48,885 nucleotides of DNA, taken from the NCBI GenBank assembly GCA_020832305.1, contig JAFIEV010000015.1, positions 1 to 48,885 of the forward strand, given 5' to 3'. Source of the DNA: Cyclobacteriaceae bacterium. Its GTDB lineage: Bacteria > Bacteroidota > Bacteroidia > Cytophagales > Cyclobacteriaceae. The notes under the pieces are model-generated. The model did not search any database. It was not told the DNA's origin and saw nothing but the letters and a program-made list of their open reading frames with translations. Shown piece after piece: positions 27,496 to 37,384 of the stretch. The position numbers and the translations under genes were made by a program. How positions within the stretch are numbered: the first letter of the stretch is position 1; every line of letters begins with the position of its first letter.

Positions 27496-27777
27496 ATGGC
27501 TGGTATTACCTGGAAAGAATTTAGTCAGCTTAAACTCGAGCATAAAATAAAGATACTCTATGAAGAGGGTGACTTTATTGTGGCTATTAGGTATTATCAA
27601 TATAAAATCAATTTATATCAATTGGGGAATCATCTCGTGGAGGTATTTTACAATCACAAATATGATCGTATTGAAAAAATTGACCTGATGGCAGATGGCC
27701 ACACCCGCATGAAATTTTATGCCGACCAGATCAGGTTACCATCTGACCTTTATTCCCAACCGCGCAAAAATGAATAA
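27496..27777 (+). CDS. Small conserved-looking hypothetical protein
   Basis: Protein of 93 aa with no recognised domain. It is mixed alpha/beta, with a basic N-terminal helix (KLEHKIKILYEEG), strand-like IRYYQYKINLYQLG and EVFYNHKYDRIEKIDLM, and a charged tail; there is no signal or membrane segment. The 16-bp gap to the Dabb gene suggests a bicistronic unit. Its 3' end overlaps the 3' end of the convergent PL8-like gene by 28 bp. Confidence 0.7.
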   Translation: MAGITWKEFSQLKLEHKIKILYEEGDFIVAIRYYQYKINLYQLGNHLVEVFYNHKYDRIEKIDLMADGHTRMKFYADQIRLPSDLYSQPRKNE

Positions 27778-29984
27778 TTTTTGATTACACTGCTTCCACT
27801 GTATAAACCCTGTGGAAAGGCAAGTTCTATAGTGCTTGTCCCTTTATCAGCATTCCATTTGATTTGGTCGTCGTCTAAAAACTTCATGTTGATTTCTATG
27901 CTGATTTTACTTTGTTGCTGTAAAGGATCAGCCGCCGACACCCAAAGATATCCATCATAAAGTCTGAGAATTAGCAGACACGGACTATCAACATAGATTT
28001 CTTTGCCCCGGTCCCATTCTATAAATCCCGGTGCATAAAAAACAGCTTGTAGCATTTGATCCTCATTGTGACTAACAGCTTGAATTTTTTTGTCGTTTTG
28101 TATAATCGTGTAATTATTGCTGCGATAGTAATTTAATGCATCATCTTCAACAAATGGCATAATTAAATATTGATAGGTGCTGTCTTCATTTTTTTCATGA
28201 TTGATCCACAAAGAAAAAACATTATCTTCAACCTCGTTATTTTCTTCAAGATCATTAAGAGAATTCCAGGATCCTTCTGCAGGCCCTGTATACACCTGCA
28301 CAGCACCGGGCTGAAGAAACTGATAAACTGTTTGATTGTGTTTTATCCATTCTACAGCTGGCAGATATTGTTGTCCGGCAGGTAGTTCAAATATTCTGTT
28401 GCGATACCCATAAAATACTTTTCCCTGAAGTCGGTTTTGTTCAATAGTAGTTGAAAAAAAACCATAAAGATTCATTTGAAGTTCGTTGCCCATGCAGACA
28501 ATGGCATCATTAAAGAAAAACCAGGATTTATTGGCAAAAACTGAATCTCTGTGGTAGCTCATAGCGGCCAGGCCATATTGACCATCGGATACTGCCCCAG
28601 AAAATTCGAGCAAAGTTCTTTTAGGCTCAGACAATGGCGGGTCACTATTGCTGATTTCACAGGTCACACCCGGAATTTTCCTCCAGTTCCAGACAGGATA
28701 CAAGCCTTCATATTCATTTCCATATTTCATGACCAGTAAACTACCATCATAGAGATAATAATTTTTCAAACCCATACCATCAATGGCACCAGCACTATTG
28801 GTTCGGGACGAAATGAATTTCAGTGCGGCATAATAATTTTCACGACGATGGACTAAAAAATCAGACCTCCAGAAAACCCGGTTTCCCTGAACCGTACCTG
28901 TAAGCGGACCTGTTTGTTGTTTGAGTTTTAATTCCAGTAAGCGAAGTTCCTCATTCCAAAAACCTGCATCTTTTAAATAATTCAGTGCCCTTATAAGTGG
29001 TTGAACATTGTAACTGCTATTGCTTACTAAATGCGCCCTTGCTCTGGGATCATATACCTGGCCAAAGATCATCCATTGGTGGCCTTCTAAAATAAAATCC
29101 AGTAAAAAGGATATTTCTTCATCTTCAAAACGGAGGGAAGTGTCTTTGAAAAGAAAAATAAACCAGGAGATTTTTTCGAGATATTCAATACCATAGCTGC
29201 CCATATGCATAGATGGTCCTTCAGCCTGAAAGCTGAAATCAGGTTGAATACCTTCGGGATACCTGAATCGACATAAATCAGAGAGGTCCTTTTTTACTTC
29301 AAGCAATTGATCATGGTTGCCGGAAATTATGGCTTGATATATTTGATGCGATAATTTTGGGAAACGTTCCATTATGTGTATAGGGTAGCCCATTTGTGGT
29401 ATGACCTCAAGCAATGACTCTATGCTTTCGGGCGTTATTACATCTTTCCCGGCAAGTGCAATTTCGTACAAAAGATCAGGGATAACGGTATATTGAAGGT
29501 ACCTGTCAGAAGAATAGGGCGTAACTTCTAACCAATAATTTATTGCATTTTGTATTTTTCTGGTCGTTTGACGATTTTCTGTTTTACCACCCGCTGCGCG
29601 ATTTTTTTGAAAGAAAATCATAGCCCTTATTCGTATTAGATGAAGGTGATAATTTGCATCATTACCTACTTCTGACAGGTAATTTAAATCCGGCCAGCTG
29701 CCATCTCTCTTTTGTGTATTAATAACAGAATCATTTTGCGACAGATAGTTTTCATAATCTGAGGTATCCATAGCCTTTTTTAAAAGCTTTTGCTTGATTA
29801 TGTCATGTTCCGAATCAGATAATAATGCTGCCGCAGGCAATGCGACTGTAAAAAAAATGAAAGTAAATATAGCATATACTGTTTTGCAGTAATGCAAAGT
29901 AGAACAGGATTTACCACTACGCCCAATCAAACTCAAAACAATCAATAATTTTAATAACCACACTATTGCAAAATACCATATCAC
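27750..29984 (-). CDS. Polysaccharide lyase family 8-like protein with altered catalytic residues
   Basis: Resembles PL8 lyases (hyaluronate, chondroitin AC, xanthan lyases) over an N-terminal alpha/alpha toroid and C-terminal beta-sandwiches. The segment GIQPDFSFQAEGPSMHMGSYG aligns with the chondroitinase AC segment that holds His225 and Tyr234: Tyr264 is kept, but position 255 is Glu where His is expected, and the region for Asn175 reads IMERF (about 205). An Arg-rich loop (YDPRARAHL) follows. The N-terminus has two hydrophobic stretches; a TTG-initiated start giving MHYCKTVYAIF would make a cleaner signal peptide. Cotranscribed with the preceding minus-strand gene. It may be inactive or may act on another polymer. 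Confidence 0.7.
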   Translation of the reverse strand: MIWYFAIVWLLKLLIVLSLIGRSGKSCSTLHYCKTVYAIFTFIFFTVALPAAALLSDSEHDIIKQKLLKKAMDTSDYENYLSQNDSVINTQKRDGSWPDLNYLSEVGNDANYHLHLIRIRAMIFFQKNRAAGGKTENRQTTRKIQNAINYWLEVTPYSSDRYLQYTVIPDLLYEIALAGKDVITPESIESLLEVIPQMGYPIHIMERFPKLSHQIYQAIISGNHDQLLEVKKDLSDLCRFRYPEGIQPDFSFQAEGPSMHMGSYGIEYLEKISWFIFLFKDTSLRFEDEEISFLLDFILEGHQWMIFGQVYDPRARAHLVSNSSYNVQPLIRALNYLKDAGFWNEELRLLELKLKQQTGPLTGTVQGNRVFWRSDFLVHRRENYYAALKFISSRTNSAGAIDGMGLKNYYLYDGSLLVMKYGNEYEGLYPVWNWRKIPGVTCEISNSDPPLSEPKRTLLEFSGAVSDGQYGLAAMSYHRDSVFANKSWFFFNDAIVCMGNELQMNLYGFFSTTIEQNRLQGKVFYGYRNRIFELPAGQQYLPAVEWIKHNQTVYQFLQPGAVQVYTGPAEGSWNSLNDLEENNEVEDNVFSLWINHEKNEDSTYQYLIMPFVEDDALNYYRSNNYTIIQNDKKIQAVSHNEDQMLQAVFYAPGFIEWDRGKEIYVDSPCLLILRLYDGYLWVSAADPLQQQSKISIEINMKFLDDDQIKWNADKGTSTIELAFPQGLYSGSSVIKNYSFLRGWE

Positions 29985-30010
29985 TATAAAAACGATGCCA
30001 TTTAAAGAAA

Positions 30011-30634
30011 TTATAGCAAAATATTAAAATTATCCTGCATTTTTTGAGCAATTTTTTTGCCGTAAAGATCTTTGGTAGGGTAAGTAACGGTTAATTGCCA
30101 AAGGTGTAAATCTTCGGCAGAAACCAAATTCACAAAAGTATATCGTTCATCCATTAAAAAGAACTCTCCTTGTTGTACAGAAATTACTTTACCACCACGC
30201 TGAATCTCCTCCACTTTATTTTTTACCAGGGTAAGACCTTGTATTTGTGATAATTCATGCAATGCGCCCTGCAATGCGCCCTCAATACTTACTTTTTCAC
30301 CGATTTCAAAAACTGAAATGTTTACAGAAATCTGAAGTTCTCCGTCCGAATCATACTGAAAACTTTGGATGTACCGCATATAATCAATTTTTTCAGGCAG
30401 ATAAACTGTTTTTAATTCTGCCGGGGCGGTGAATTGCAGACTTGAATCAGAAGCAAAATATGTAACCCATTCGCTATTGTAAACAATTTTTAAAGCCGAA
30501 GGACTAAAATAAGGTTCTGCGAAATATCGGTATAAAAGTAAAATAGCCGAAAATCCAAGTGTAAAAAATGCCAGACGTTTCCACTGAATCTCTGGCTGTG
30601 ATAAATTTTTATTTTCTTCTTTTCTTGATTCCAT
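30011..30634 (-). CDS. Hypothetical protein with one N-terminal transmembrane segment
   Basis: Protein of 207 aa: a polar N-terminus (about 1-20), one hydrophobic helix (LAFFTLGFSAILLLYRYF, about 23-40), then a soluble part that should face the periplasm. The soluble region looks like mixed beta strands and helices (ISVNISVFEIGEKVSIEG, RYTFVNLVSAEDLHLWQLTVTY), ending with a Lys-rich helix. No domain was recognised. It lies 26 bp upstream of the PL8-like gene in the same direction and probably forms a two-gene unit with it. Confidence 0.7.
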   Translation of the reverse strand: MESRKEENKNLSQPEIQWKRLAFFTLGFSAILLLYRYFAEPYFSPSALKIVYNSEWVTYFASDSSLQFTAPAELKTVYLPEKIDYMRYIQSFQYDSDGELQISVNISVFEIGEKVSIEGALQGALHELSQIQGLTLVKNKVEEIQRGGKVISVQQGEFFLMDERYTFVNLVSAEDLHLWQLTVTYPTKDLYGKKIAQKMQDNFNILL

Positions 30635-30824
30635 AAAAAGCCTGTCCCTTACCTGGTCTTGTAGCTGAAATTAGTATTTATCTGATTACAATTTGTTTTT
30701 ATTTGCCATGTCTAAAGGAATAACCGAATCAGTTGACCTGAAACCCGATTTGGGAATCATCCTACAAAATCTTTTAGTTGTCTGTTGAGCTATGCACAAA
30801 TCATCGGGATCAACGAAGTTTTAT

Positions 30825-33800
30825 TTATCTAAGTAGATACAATTTTCCATAACCTTTTTTAAATCCACGATCGTCCTGTATGGCCCTATGTGCCGGTATA
30901 TCTGAACGAGTGTCAAACTGAACCCGGTACAAATATACACCATTTGCAAGTTGGTCGCCATACTCGTCTTTTCCGTCCCAGGCATATTTGGTAATATTGT
31001 GTCCTATACGAATCGGGCCAATTTCCTCAGCGCGAATTTCTCTAACTATTCGGCCCGATATAGTCATAATCTGTATAATGAAATTTTCGGGAATATCGTT
31101 GCCGGTAAGCGTAAAAACAAATCTTACCGAATTCGAAAAAGGATTAGGGTAAGGGTAAAAGTTGGTGATGGTAGATTCATTGATCACTTCAAAACTTACG
31201 GTATAGGGTTCAGGACCAATGGTGTTGCCACTGGCATCACTCACCATGACCCTTAAGTTATGCAGACCATCATTCAGATCTTCAGGTCTGTATTCTATGG
31301 AGAAGTCAGCATCTTCAGTTGCTGGTGTCCAGTTTAATTCTGATTTTGAAAATGAAATTCGTTCAAACTGACAGCCTTCACAAGGTTTTTTCAAAGAGAT
31401 CTCCATACCCAGTGTGTCGGTTTTTAATCGAATTTTATTATCATCCTTCATCCTGATAAATATTCTTGGTCTGGGTGATACAATTTCACCATCCAGGATA
31501 AACCTTCCATCTACTGTTACTTCAAGTAAAGGACTTACTTTATCAGTTTCCACTTTATAGTGGTTTACAAAATCAAGACGGTTATTGTTAAAGGTGAATT
31601 CTCTTTGCAGACCCGGGTTCGCAATAAGTGTAAGGTTATTGAGTCCTTCCAGGTTTAGGGTTGGTAATTCATAAGTAAAGGGTGTATATGCTTCAGGGGC
31701 TGGGGCTGCAATATTAAAACTATCTCTTTTGTTGATGATCAGGTTTTGGTTAAAAACATTATACCTCACACGTATTGAATCGGTGAAGAGCTTTTGAGAA
31801 ACATTTACAAAGCGAAAAGCATGATGTTTAATTTCGCCTTCTTGCAAAAGAACAGGTTGATCTGAGACATCGAAATCAGGTATTAATATTCCTTCAGGGG
31901 TAGGGTCAAAACTTACCATCCATTTCTTTAATTGTGGAGCAGGAATCCCTGTTTTATTTTTAACCTCAAGTTCAAGTTTTAATGATGGAAACTGAACAGG
32001 ATCTATATCACTAATCGGTGTAGAACCAGGAGGGAGGTTTTCTTTTACCCTGACTTCAGTGTTGTCGGCCCTGATGCCAACCAGGTTTATGGAGGGCGTC
32101 TCATCGTAATTAACCGGAATCTTAATTTCATAATGCACTTGACCCCAATTTAGTGCAGGTCCTAAGGATGGGCTGCTTATATTTCCTGTAAGAAAATTTC
32201 CTTCGATTTGTGTATTAAGTTCAATAATGTCTTCCAGCGGATTATCGCTTTGTGACTTTATCACAGTAGCGGTGCCCGGGGCAGCTCCTTTTATTCCAAG
32301 GATAATCAAAGGATGACCATTGAGAATGCCTTCAAGGGATGACAGATCTACACCAATTTCGGTAAGTTTCTGACGCGTACTTTCCGGCCAGTTTTGAAAC
32401 AGCACCTCACTTATGGTGAATAATAGAATATAGTCTCCTACTGGTATAGCATTAATATAAGCTTCTACCAATCGCTGATTTCCCGTTATTTCATTGTTGT
32501 TGAAATTGTTAATAACATTAGGGATTCTGCCACACATTCTTCGATCGAGCCCATCAAATTGAGAAAAGCGAATGCCAAGGTATGGTGCGGTGGTAGATCT
32601 TTCAAAAGCTACCATATTTACCGTATTTGGCGTACAAAGACGGGTTTGAAAAATGTAAGGTGATTCATTGATTTCAAGGGTAGTTTCTCCAAGCACCGGA
32701 CCACTTGTCACCACTTTTAGGTCAGAGGTAAATTTCTGAAATTCCCAACGACGTTTATCTGCATCTGGAGTAATACCATTGGTTACTGTTCCTTCAAATT
32801 GCGGGAACTGAGACATAGACCATCCCCCGGGATGATCAGCTATAAAAGTGAATGAGCGTACGTCCCAGGTATTGATCTCACCTGCCTGAGGATCTCCAAA
32901 TCGACTTCTCCAATAAAATACAGTTGAATCTTTAACCGGCAAATTTTGGAATAAGTTAACATCCCATCTGCCAAGCGCTTTGGCCTGGAAGCTGGTTCGC
33001 TTCCTTACCGGACTATTGAAGAATCTGGATGTATCGAGTTCTACTTCATGTATTCTGTTTGCAGTAAGTAAATTAAGCGATTGGCTGTATAGTGGAATGT
33101 CTGTACGATTGACAATGGCATAATTGTAGGGGTACATACTAATCAGCCCGCCTAATGGCATGAAATAATTAAATACTATCCTGTTGTTTTGAAGATTCAG
33201 CTCATCTTTTCCTTCATCGATGCTCAATACAATTTCAAACTGATTATTGCCATAACTGTCCTGACCCCGGCCTTCGATTTTTATAAACAATGTATCCTGA
33301 TGATAAACGGCACTAAATTTTTCAGATGGCAGGTTTTCTGTCTGACCATTGCTTAGTGTTCTTCTGATGGTAATATTTATCGAATCTCGCGTAGCCTTAC
33401 CAGTATTTTGTACAACTATGCCCAAATCGAAACTTTCTGAAAAGGCATTTACCGGCCCGCCATCCTTAGACCGTACAAATACCCGGTCTTCTGATAAAGC
33501 ATAATCAGGCAGGTCAGCGGCAAAGATTTTTACAGCAGGGTCACCTTGTAAAGTCATTTGTTGAACTTGCGTGGTATGCAGCGCCGTTTCAGGAAAAATC
33601 TGAAGATATCTGCGTGCAACTTCCTGCTGGATTTCTCCTAGCGGGCGGTTTATGTAGGAACTATCGGCAAATGCTGTTGCGTAAAAAATATCAGTATATC
33701 TTTTTAAATAAATTGATAAACCCTGACTGCTATGGGCAATAAAACCTATTGCGCCACGGTTTGGGGTTGCGATCCAGTCTTCACCAAAACCAAAACCCCT

Positions 33801-35849
33801 GAAAAAAGTATCTCCTGCATTGCATCCATTAACTAAAATGACCGGGTATTTACCTTTGTTTCGATACCCCAATCCATCATTGCTTGCATATCCAATTTCT
33901 ATATCTGTACCTGTTGTACCCGAATGCCCAAAAAATGTGATCAGCGATTTTCCCTGGTTTACCTCTTCAGAGATATTGATGAGTTCGGTGCTATTGTTGG
34001 TTCTTTTACTTTGTGTTGTTACGCGTCCGCCTAAAAAGGGTTCAATGGCAACAGCTTTAAACTGATCTACATAATTTCTGAAAATGGTTTGTTCTGTTAT
34101 TCCCCGACCCCCACTCAAATGAACCAGTTCTTTGCGCCAGAGTTCAGTAAAAGGCAGGTTTTCCATTTCAATAACTTTATTCAAATAATCGGCTACCATT
34201 GCCGAACTTGTTGCTGAGAGCCTTCCGGTAGAAAACCATGGTATAAAGCCGCTGCCCCGGATATTAGTACTAAAGATCATATCGTTGCCCGGATAACCAC
34301 CGGTGGGAACCAGGTCTTGAATGACGTCATTATTGGGGATACCCCTGTGAGCATTGTAATTAGGTGTGAGACCTTTTCCAATAAGTAAAACATGTCTTCT
34401 TTGATGATCGGCTGCAGACATGTATTTTAAAAAATTATAGATCGCCAATGAGGTAGTTTCTCCGAAAGAAAATTGGTTATACAATTGGTCTATTTCGACA
34501 ATTAGCGTATCATAACTGCCTCCAGCCTGAGAAGCTCTGTAGGCAGCATAAGCTTTTACCGGATCAGAAAGATTGCCTGTAGGCTGCCTGAGACGGGGAT
34601 GTGTAATGATTAAAAAATTGTGATTTCCCGGCACTATATTTCTCATTGGGGTCATTTCAGGAATGCCTGGCTGCAGTATTTCAGAAGTAATGGTGATCTG
34701 TCTTGGAGAAAAAGTATTTTGTACAATTGCATTAATACTATTGCCAGAGCGATTGATACCTACCCTTATCGGGGCATTTGGATCTGTTAGGTCATACATC
34801 CGGGCATTGGCCGGTACATTCTGAATTTCCAGATAGCTCTTACCCTGGCTGTTTGGCCGGGTGTTGAAGGTGTAAAAAGGACTGTTGTTTTGATTGGGCA
34901 AAGCGATATAATTCACTTTTACCAGTGAAACTGACATAAAATCAGGATCATTATCCTCATATCCCCTTGATAGTACTCTTATAAAAAGATTTCCATTGGC
35001 TGCAACATCGCTCCACTGTAATTGAGCAGAGAAAAATGCCTGATCGTGGTAACTCCATTCCAGTGTACCAAGGCTTCGCAGATTAACAGAGCTTGGGCCG
35101 GCAAAAATTTCAGCCCTGTGGTTAAGATTGTTTCTTCCAACCAGTACCATTTCAAGTAAAGGGCGATCTGCAGTTGTATTTGGCGAAGCTAAATTAAGCT
35201 CAAAAGTTTGTGTGTTGCCCTTTCGAATGCTGGGGCCAGTCCAGCCTTCACCAAAATCAAATTCACTTTTAAAAGTTTCTGCACTCCTTGAACCCAGAGG
35301 ATAATGGCGCCCGGCACTGTAATTTTGATTTAAAATTTGTAAAACGGTCCTGTTTAGACCGGTTTCTGCCGGCAGATTTTCAACATTATTTTCTGTGTAA
35401 CTGTTAATGCGCCTCCCATTTTGAGTAAGGCTCCAGGTGAGAAAATAAGCAGTAGTATCTGAATACAAATTGTAGTATGTATGAGGTTGTGCATCTTCAC
35501 TTACATACAAGGCGGCATCAAGGGTACCATCATTTATTTTGCCGTAAAATTCAATAAAATCCTGAGGATTAAAGCGGGCATCGAGTTGGCCCTCAACAAA
35601 AATGGCCTGCTCTACCCCTCTGTGAAACATCTGTATACGCCTGGGATCTACCTGATCTACCGGAAATCCAGCTTGCTGCAAGTCATTGTAGCTAATGCGG
35701 TAAATGCCGTTTTTTCCGGTTTTAATTTTAAAGTAAGACTGATTGAAATTAATCCAGGATTGTTCAGACTGAGCCATCAGATAACCTGCGTTAAAACACA
35801 AAATCATCAGACTACATATCGATATTATTTTCCATTTACTTTTGAGCAT
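30825..35849 (-). CDS. porU: Type IX secretion system sortase PorU (C25 gingipain-like)
   Basis: Cell-surface peptidase of 1674 aa that removes the C-terminal signal of T9SS cargo and links them to A-LPS. The signal peptide (SLMILCFNAGYLMAQ) precedes the PorU N-terminal domain (SWINFNQSYFKIKTGKNGIYRI). The C25 peptidase domain has His in FFGHSG (about 642) and Cys in VNGCNAGD (about 676). Ig-like domains follow, and the C-terminus has a type A-like sorting/FlgD-like region (YPYPNPFSNSVRFVF). Its start overlaps the porV stop by 14 bp, so translation is coupled. Length is larger than P. gingivalis PorU (about 1160 aa), as in other Cytophagales. Confidence 0.95.
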   Translation of the reverse strand: MLKSKWKIISICSLMILCFNAGYLMAQSEQSWINFNQSYFKIKTGKNGIYRISYNDLQQAGFPVDQVDPRRIQMFHRGVEQAIFVEGQLDARFNPQDFIEFYGKINDGTLDAALYVSEDAQPHTYYNLYSDTTAYFLTWSLTQNGRRINSYTENNVENLPAETGLNRTVLQILNQNYSAGRHYPLGSRSAETFKSEFDFGEGWTGPSIRKGNTQTFELNLASPNTTADRPLLEMVLVGRNNLNHRAEIFAGPSSVNLRSLGTLEWSYHDQAFFSAQLQWSDVAANGNLFIRVLSRGYEDNDPDFMSVSLVKVNYIALPNQNNSPFYTFNTRPNSQGKSYLEIQNVPANARMYDLTDPNAPIRVGINRSGNSINAIVQNTFSPRQITITSEILQPGIPEMTPMRNIVPGNHNFLIITHPRLRQPTGNLSDPVKAYAAYRASQAGGSYDTLIVEIDQLYNQFSFGETTSLAIYNFLKYMSAADHQRRHVLLIGKGLTPNYNAHRGIPNNDVIQDLVPTGGYPGNDMIFSTNIRGSGFIPWFSTGRLSATSSAMVADYLNKVIEMENLPFTELWRKELVHLSGGRGITEQTIFRNYVDQFKAVAIEPFLGGRVTTQSKRTNNSTELINISEEVNQGKSLITFFGHSGTTGTDIEIGYASNDGLGYRNKGKYPVILVNGCNAGDTFFRGFGFGEDWIATPNRGAIGFIAHSSQGLSIYLKRYTDIFYATAFADSSYINRPLGEIQQEVARRYLQIFPETALHTTQVQQMTLQGDPAVKIFAADLPDYALSEDRVFVRSKDGGPVNAFSESFDLGIVVQNTGKATRDSINITIRRTLSNGQTENLPSEKFSAVYHQDTLFIKIEGRGQDSYGNNQFEIVLSIDEGKDELNLQNNRIVFNYFMPLGGLISMYPYNYAIVNRTDIPLYSQSLNLLTANRIHEVELDTSRFFNSPVRKRTSFQAKALGRWDVNLFQNLPVKDSTVFYWRSRFGDPQAGEINTWDVRSFTFIADHPGGWSMSQFPQFEGTVTNGITPDADKRRWEFQKFTSDLKVVTSGPVLGETTLEINESPYIFQTRLCTPNTVNMVAFERSTTAPYLGIRFSQFDGLDRRMCGRIPNVINNFNNNEITGNQRLVEAYINAIPVGDYILLFTISEVLFQNWPESTRQKLTEIGVDLSSLEGILNGHPLIILGIKGAAPGTATVIKSQSDNPLEDIIELNTQIEGNFLTGNISSPSLGPALNWGQVHYEIKIPVNYDETPSINLVGIRADNTEVRVKENLPPGSTPISDIDPVQFPSLKLELEVKNKTGIPAPQLKKWMVSFDPTPEGILIPDFDVSDQPVLLQEGEIKHHAFRFVNVSQKLFTDSIRVRYNVFNQNLIINKRDSFNIAAPAPEAYTPFTYELPTLNLEGLNNLTLIANPGLQREFTFNNNRLDFVNHYKVETDKVSPLLEVTVDGRFILDGEIVSPRPRIFIRMKDDNKIRLKTDTLGMEISLKKPCEGCQFERISFSKSELNWTPATEDADFSIEYRPEDLNDGLHNLRVMVSDASGNTIGPEPYTVSFEVINESTITNFYPYPNPFSNSVRFVFTLTGNDIPENFIIQIMTISGRIVREIRAEEIGPIRIGHNITKYAWDGKDEYGDQLANGVYLYRVQFDTRSDIPAHRAIQDDRGFKKGYGKLYLLR

Positions 35850-36915
35850 CTTTTAAACTTACTTTAATGGAAAATATATGGGAATATGGAGTTACAGCCT
35901 GATTACCTATATCAGATATGGCGTAATCTATGGTGATGGCATTTAATACAATACCAAGTCCGGCAGAAGGTAAATAGCTCCAATGCCTGCTTCCTCCGGG
36001 CTGCAGATATCTCTGAAATTCACCGACACCGCTTCTAAATGATACTTTTTCTTTAAAAGATAACTCAATACCCCCTGTTGGGGCTATGGAAAACCTGCCA
36101 GGGTTAATTAAAACATTACGTTTTCCATCTGTAGTAACTTCTAAGTTAATTTCTGATAAAAGCTTAAAATGCTGGGAAATATCGAATCTTCGTCCTATGC
36201 CTGCTATAAGTCTTGGAAGAGTAATTTCAAGGCTGTTTTCGGGGACTTCATTTCCGGTTTGGTTATACACGTCAAGCACCATTTCGGGGTTATGAGACCA
36301 TGCGTTGAAAGTCCCCGTAATATCTCTTACCATAACCCCTAGAAGCCAATTTTTGTGGTCATATTGAATTCCTGCATCAAGACCAAAACCCCATGCATTG
36401 GCAAAGGGACCTGCTACACGATGTATAACTTTTGCATTCATGCCCATTCTTAAGTTATTCAAAGCCGGCAGCCTGCGTGCATAGGACAATAAAAAACCGT
36501 AATCAGCAGCTGAGAAAAAGCGAATATTGTCGTAATTAATGGCTCCGTTGGCATCGTATAGAAAACGGGTATCAGGTATGTCATCTATACCAAAACGAAT
36601 GGCAGAAAAAGCAATACTGCTCAAACTGTCAATTTTAGTAGCGCCAGCCAAATAGTCAAAATTGGCGATACCTCCAAAATACACAGCGTGCATTAGTGAA
36701 AACTGGTATTTATCTTCCATTCGGGTGAGTCCTGCCGGGTTCCAATATCCAGAAGCTACATCTCCGCTATTGGCTACTACAGACTTACCCATACCAAGCG
36801 CCCTTGCATCTACTCCAATCGATAGAAATTCATTGCTATATTTTGGAGCCGAGACCTGCGCCAGTACCGACTGAAAGGCAGCAACCAACACGGACATTAT
36901 GATACCTGTTCTCAC
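35836..36915 (-). CDS. porV: Type IX secretion system outer membrane shuttle protein PorV (LptO)
   Basis: Outer-membrane FadL-fold barrel that shuttles cargo from the T9SS translocon to PorU. A signal peptide (VLVAAFQSVLAQ) is followed by the family opening FLSIGVDARALGMG and NSGDVASGYWNPAGLTRM, which are diagnostic of PorV/PorQ. Beta-strand repeats continue to the end. Length 359 aa is typical. It is the first gene of the porV-porU pair, with a 14-bp overlap. Confidence 0.95.
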   Translation of the reverse strand: MRTGIIMSVLVAAFQSVLAQVSAPKYSNEFLSIGVDARALGMGKSVVANSGDVASGYWNPAGLTRMEDKYQFSLMHAVYFGGIANFDYLAGATKIDSLSSIAFSAIRFGIDDIPDTRFLYDANGAINYDNIRFFSAADYGFLLSYARRLPALNNLRMGMNAKVIHRVAGPFANAWGFGLDAGIQYDHKNWLLGVMVRDITGTFNAWSHNPEMVLDVYNQTGNEVPENSLEITLPRLIAGIGRRFDISQHFKLLSEINLEVTTDGKRNVLINPGRFSIAPTGGIELSFKEKVSFRSGVGEFQRYLQPGGSRHWSYLPSAGLGIVLNAITIDYAISDIGNQAVTPYSHIFSIKVSLKDAQK

Positions 36916-37384
36916 CTGTTTTCTTATGGTAAATATTTAGCAAAATAAGTAAATAATTTATTGATAAGCTTATAAATTTAGTGGAATGCATATAAAAATG
37001 GCTCTGATGACAGTTTTGTATCGATATTGCAGGTATTTTTTATAAGATCTCCTTGTTTTTCAGTGGACTTAGCACTATTACATCGTTTGTTTGCAATCCA
37101 GTGTCTGTTTTTGAACACCTTGTGCCTGAAACCGGACACACGGGGAAAAGACTCCATTCTGATATATTCGTTTTTTGCGATTTTTTGACCTTTTTCCCTT
37201 TGCCGCAGTATATGGTATAATAATTGATTTTGGTATAACAGGCTATTAAAAACATACAGGTACCTTGTAATGCAAGGTAATATTGAAACAGGAGATTTCA
37301 GAATTTGACAATCTGTAAATTGCTTTGTTTTTAATGGTTCCTGATGGATGCCGGGTTTTGCATTCAACATAAACGAACAGAAGG
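36916..37384. other. Divergent intergenic region between porV and padR
   Basis: About 470 bp and AT-rich. It must hold the porV and padR promoters. One short inverted repeat, TACCTTG (37261-37267) and CAAGGTA (37273-37279) around a 5-nt spacer, lies about 105 bp before the padR start. No convincing coding sequence was seen on either strand. Confidence 0.4.
37261..37279. promoter_or_regulatory. Inverted repeat upstream of padR, possible operator
   Basis: TACCTTG-N5-CAAGGTA is a perfect 7-bp dyad. PadR proteins often bind inverted repeats in their own promoters, so this is a candidate site, but the sequence does not match a known PadR consensus and it could equally be chance. Confidence 0.3.
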
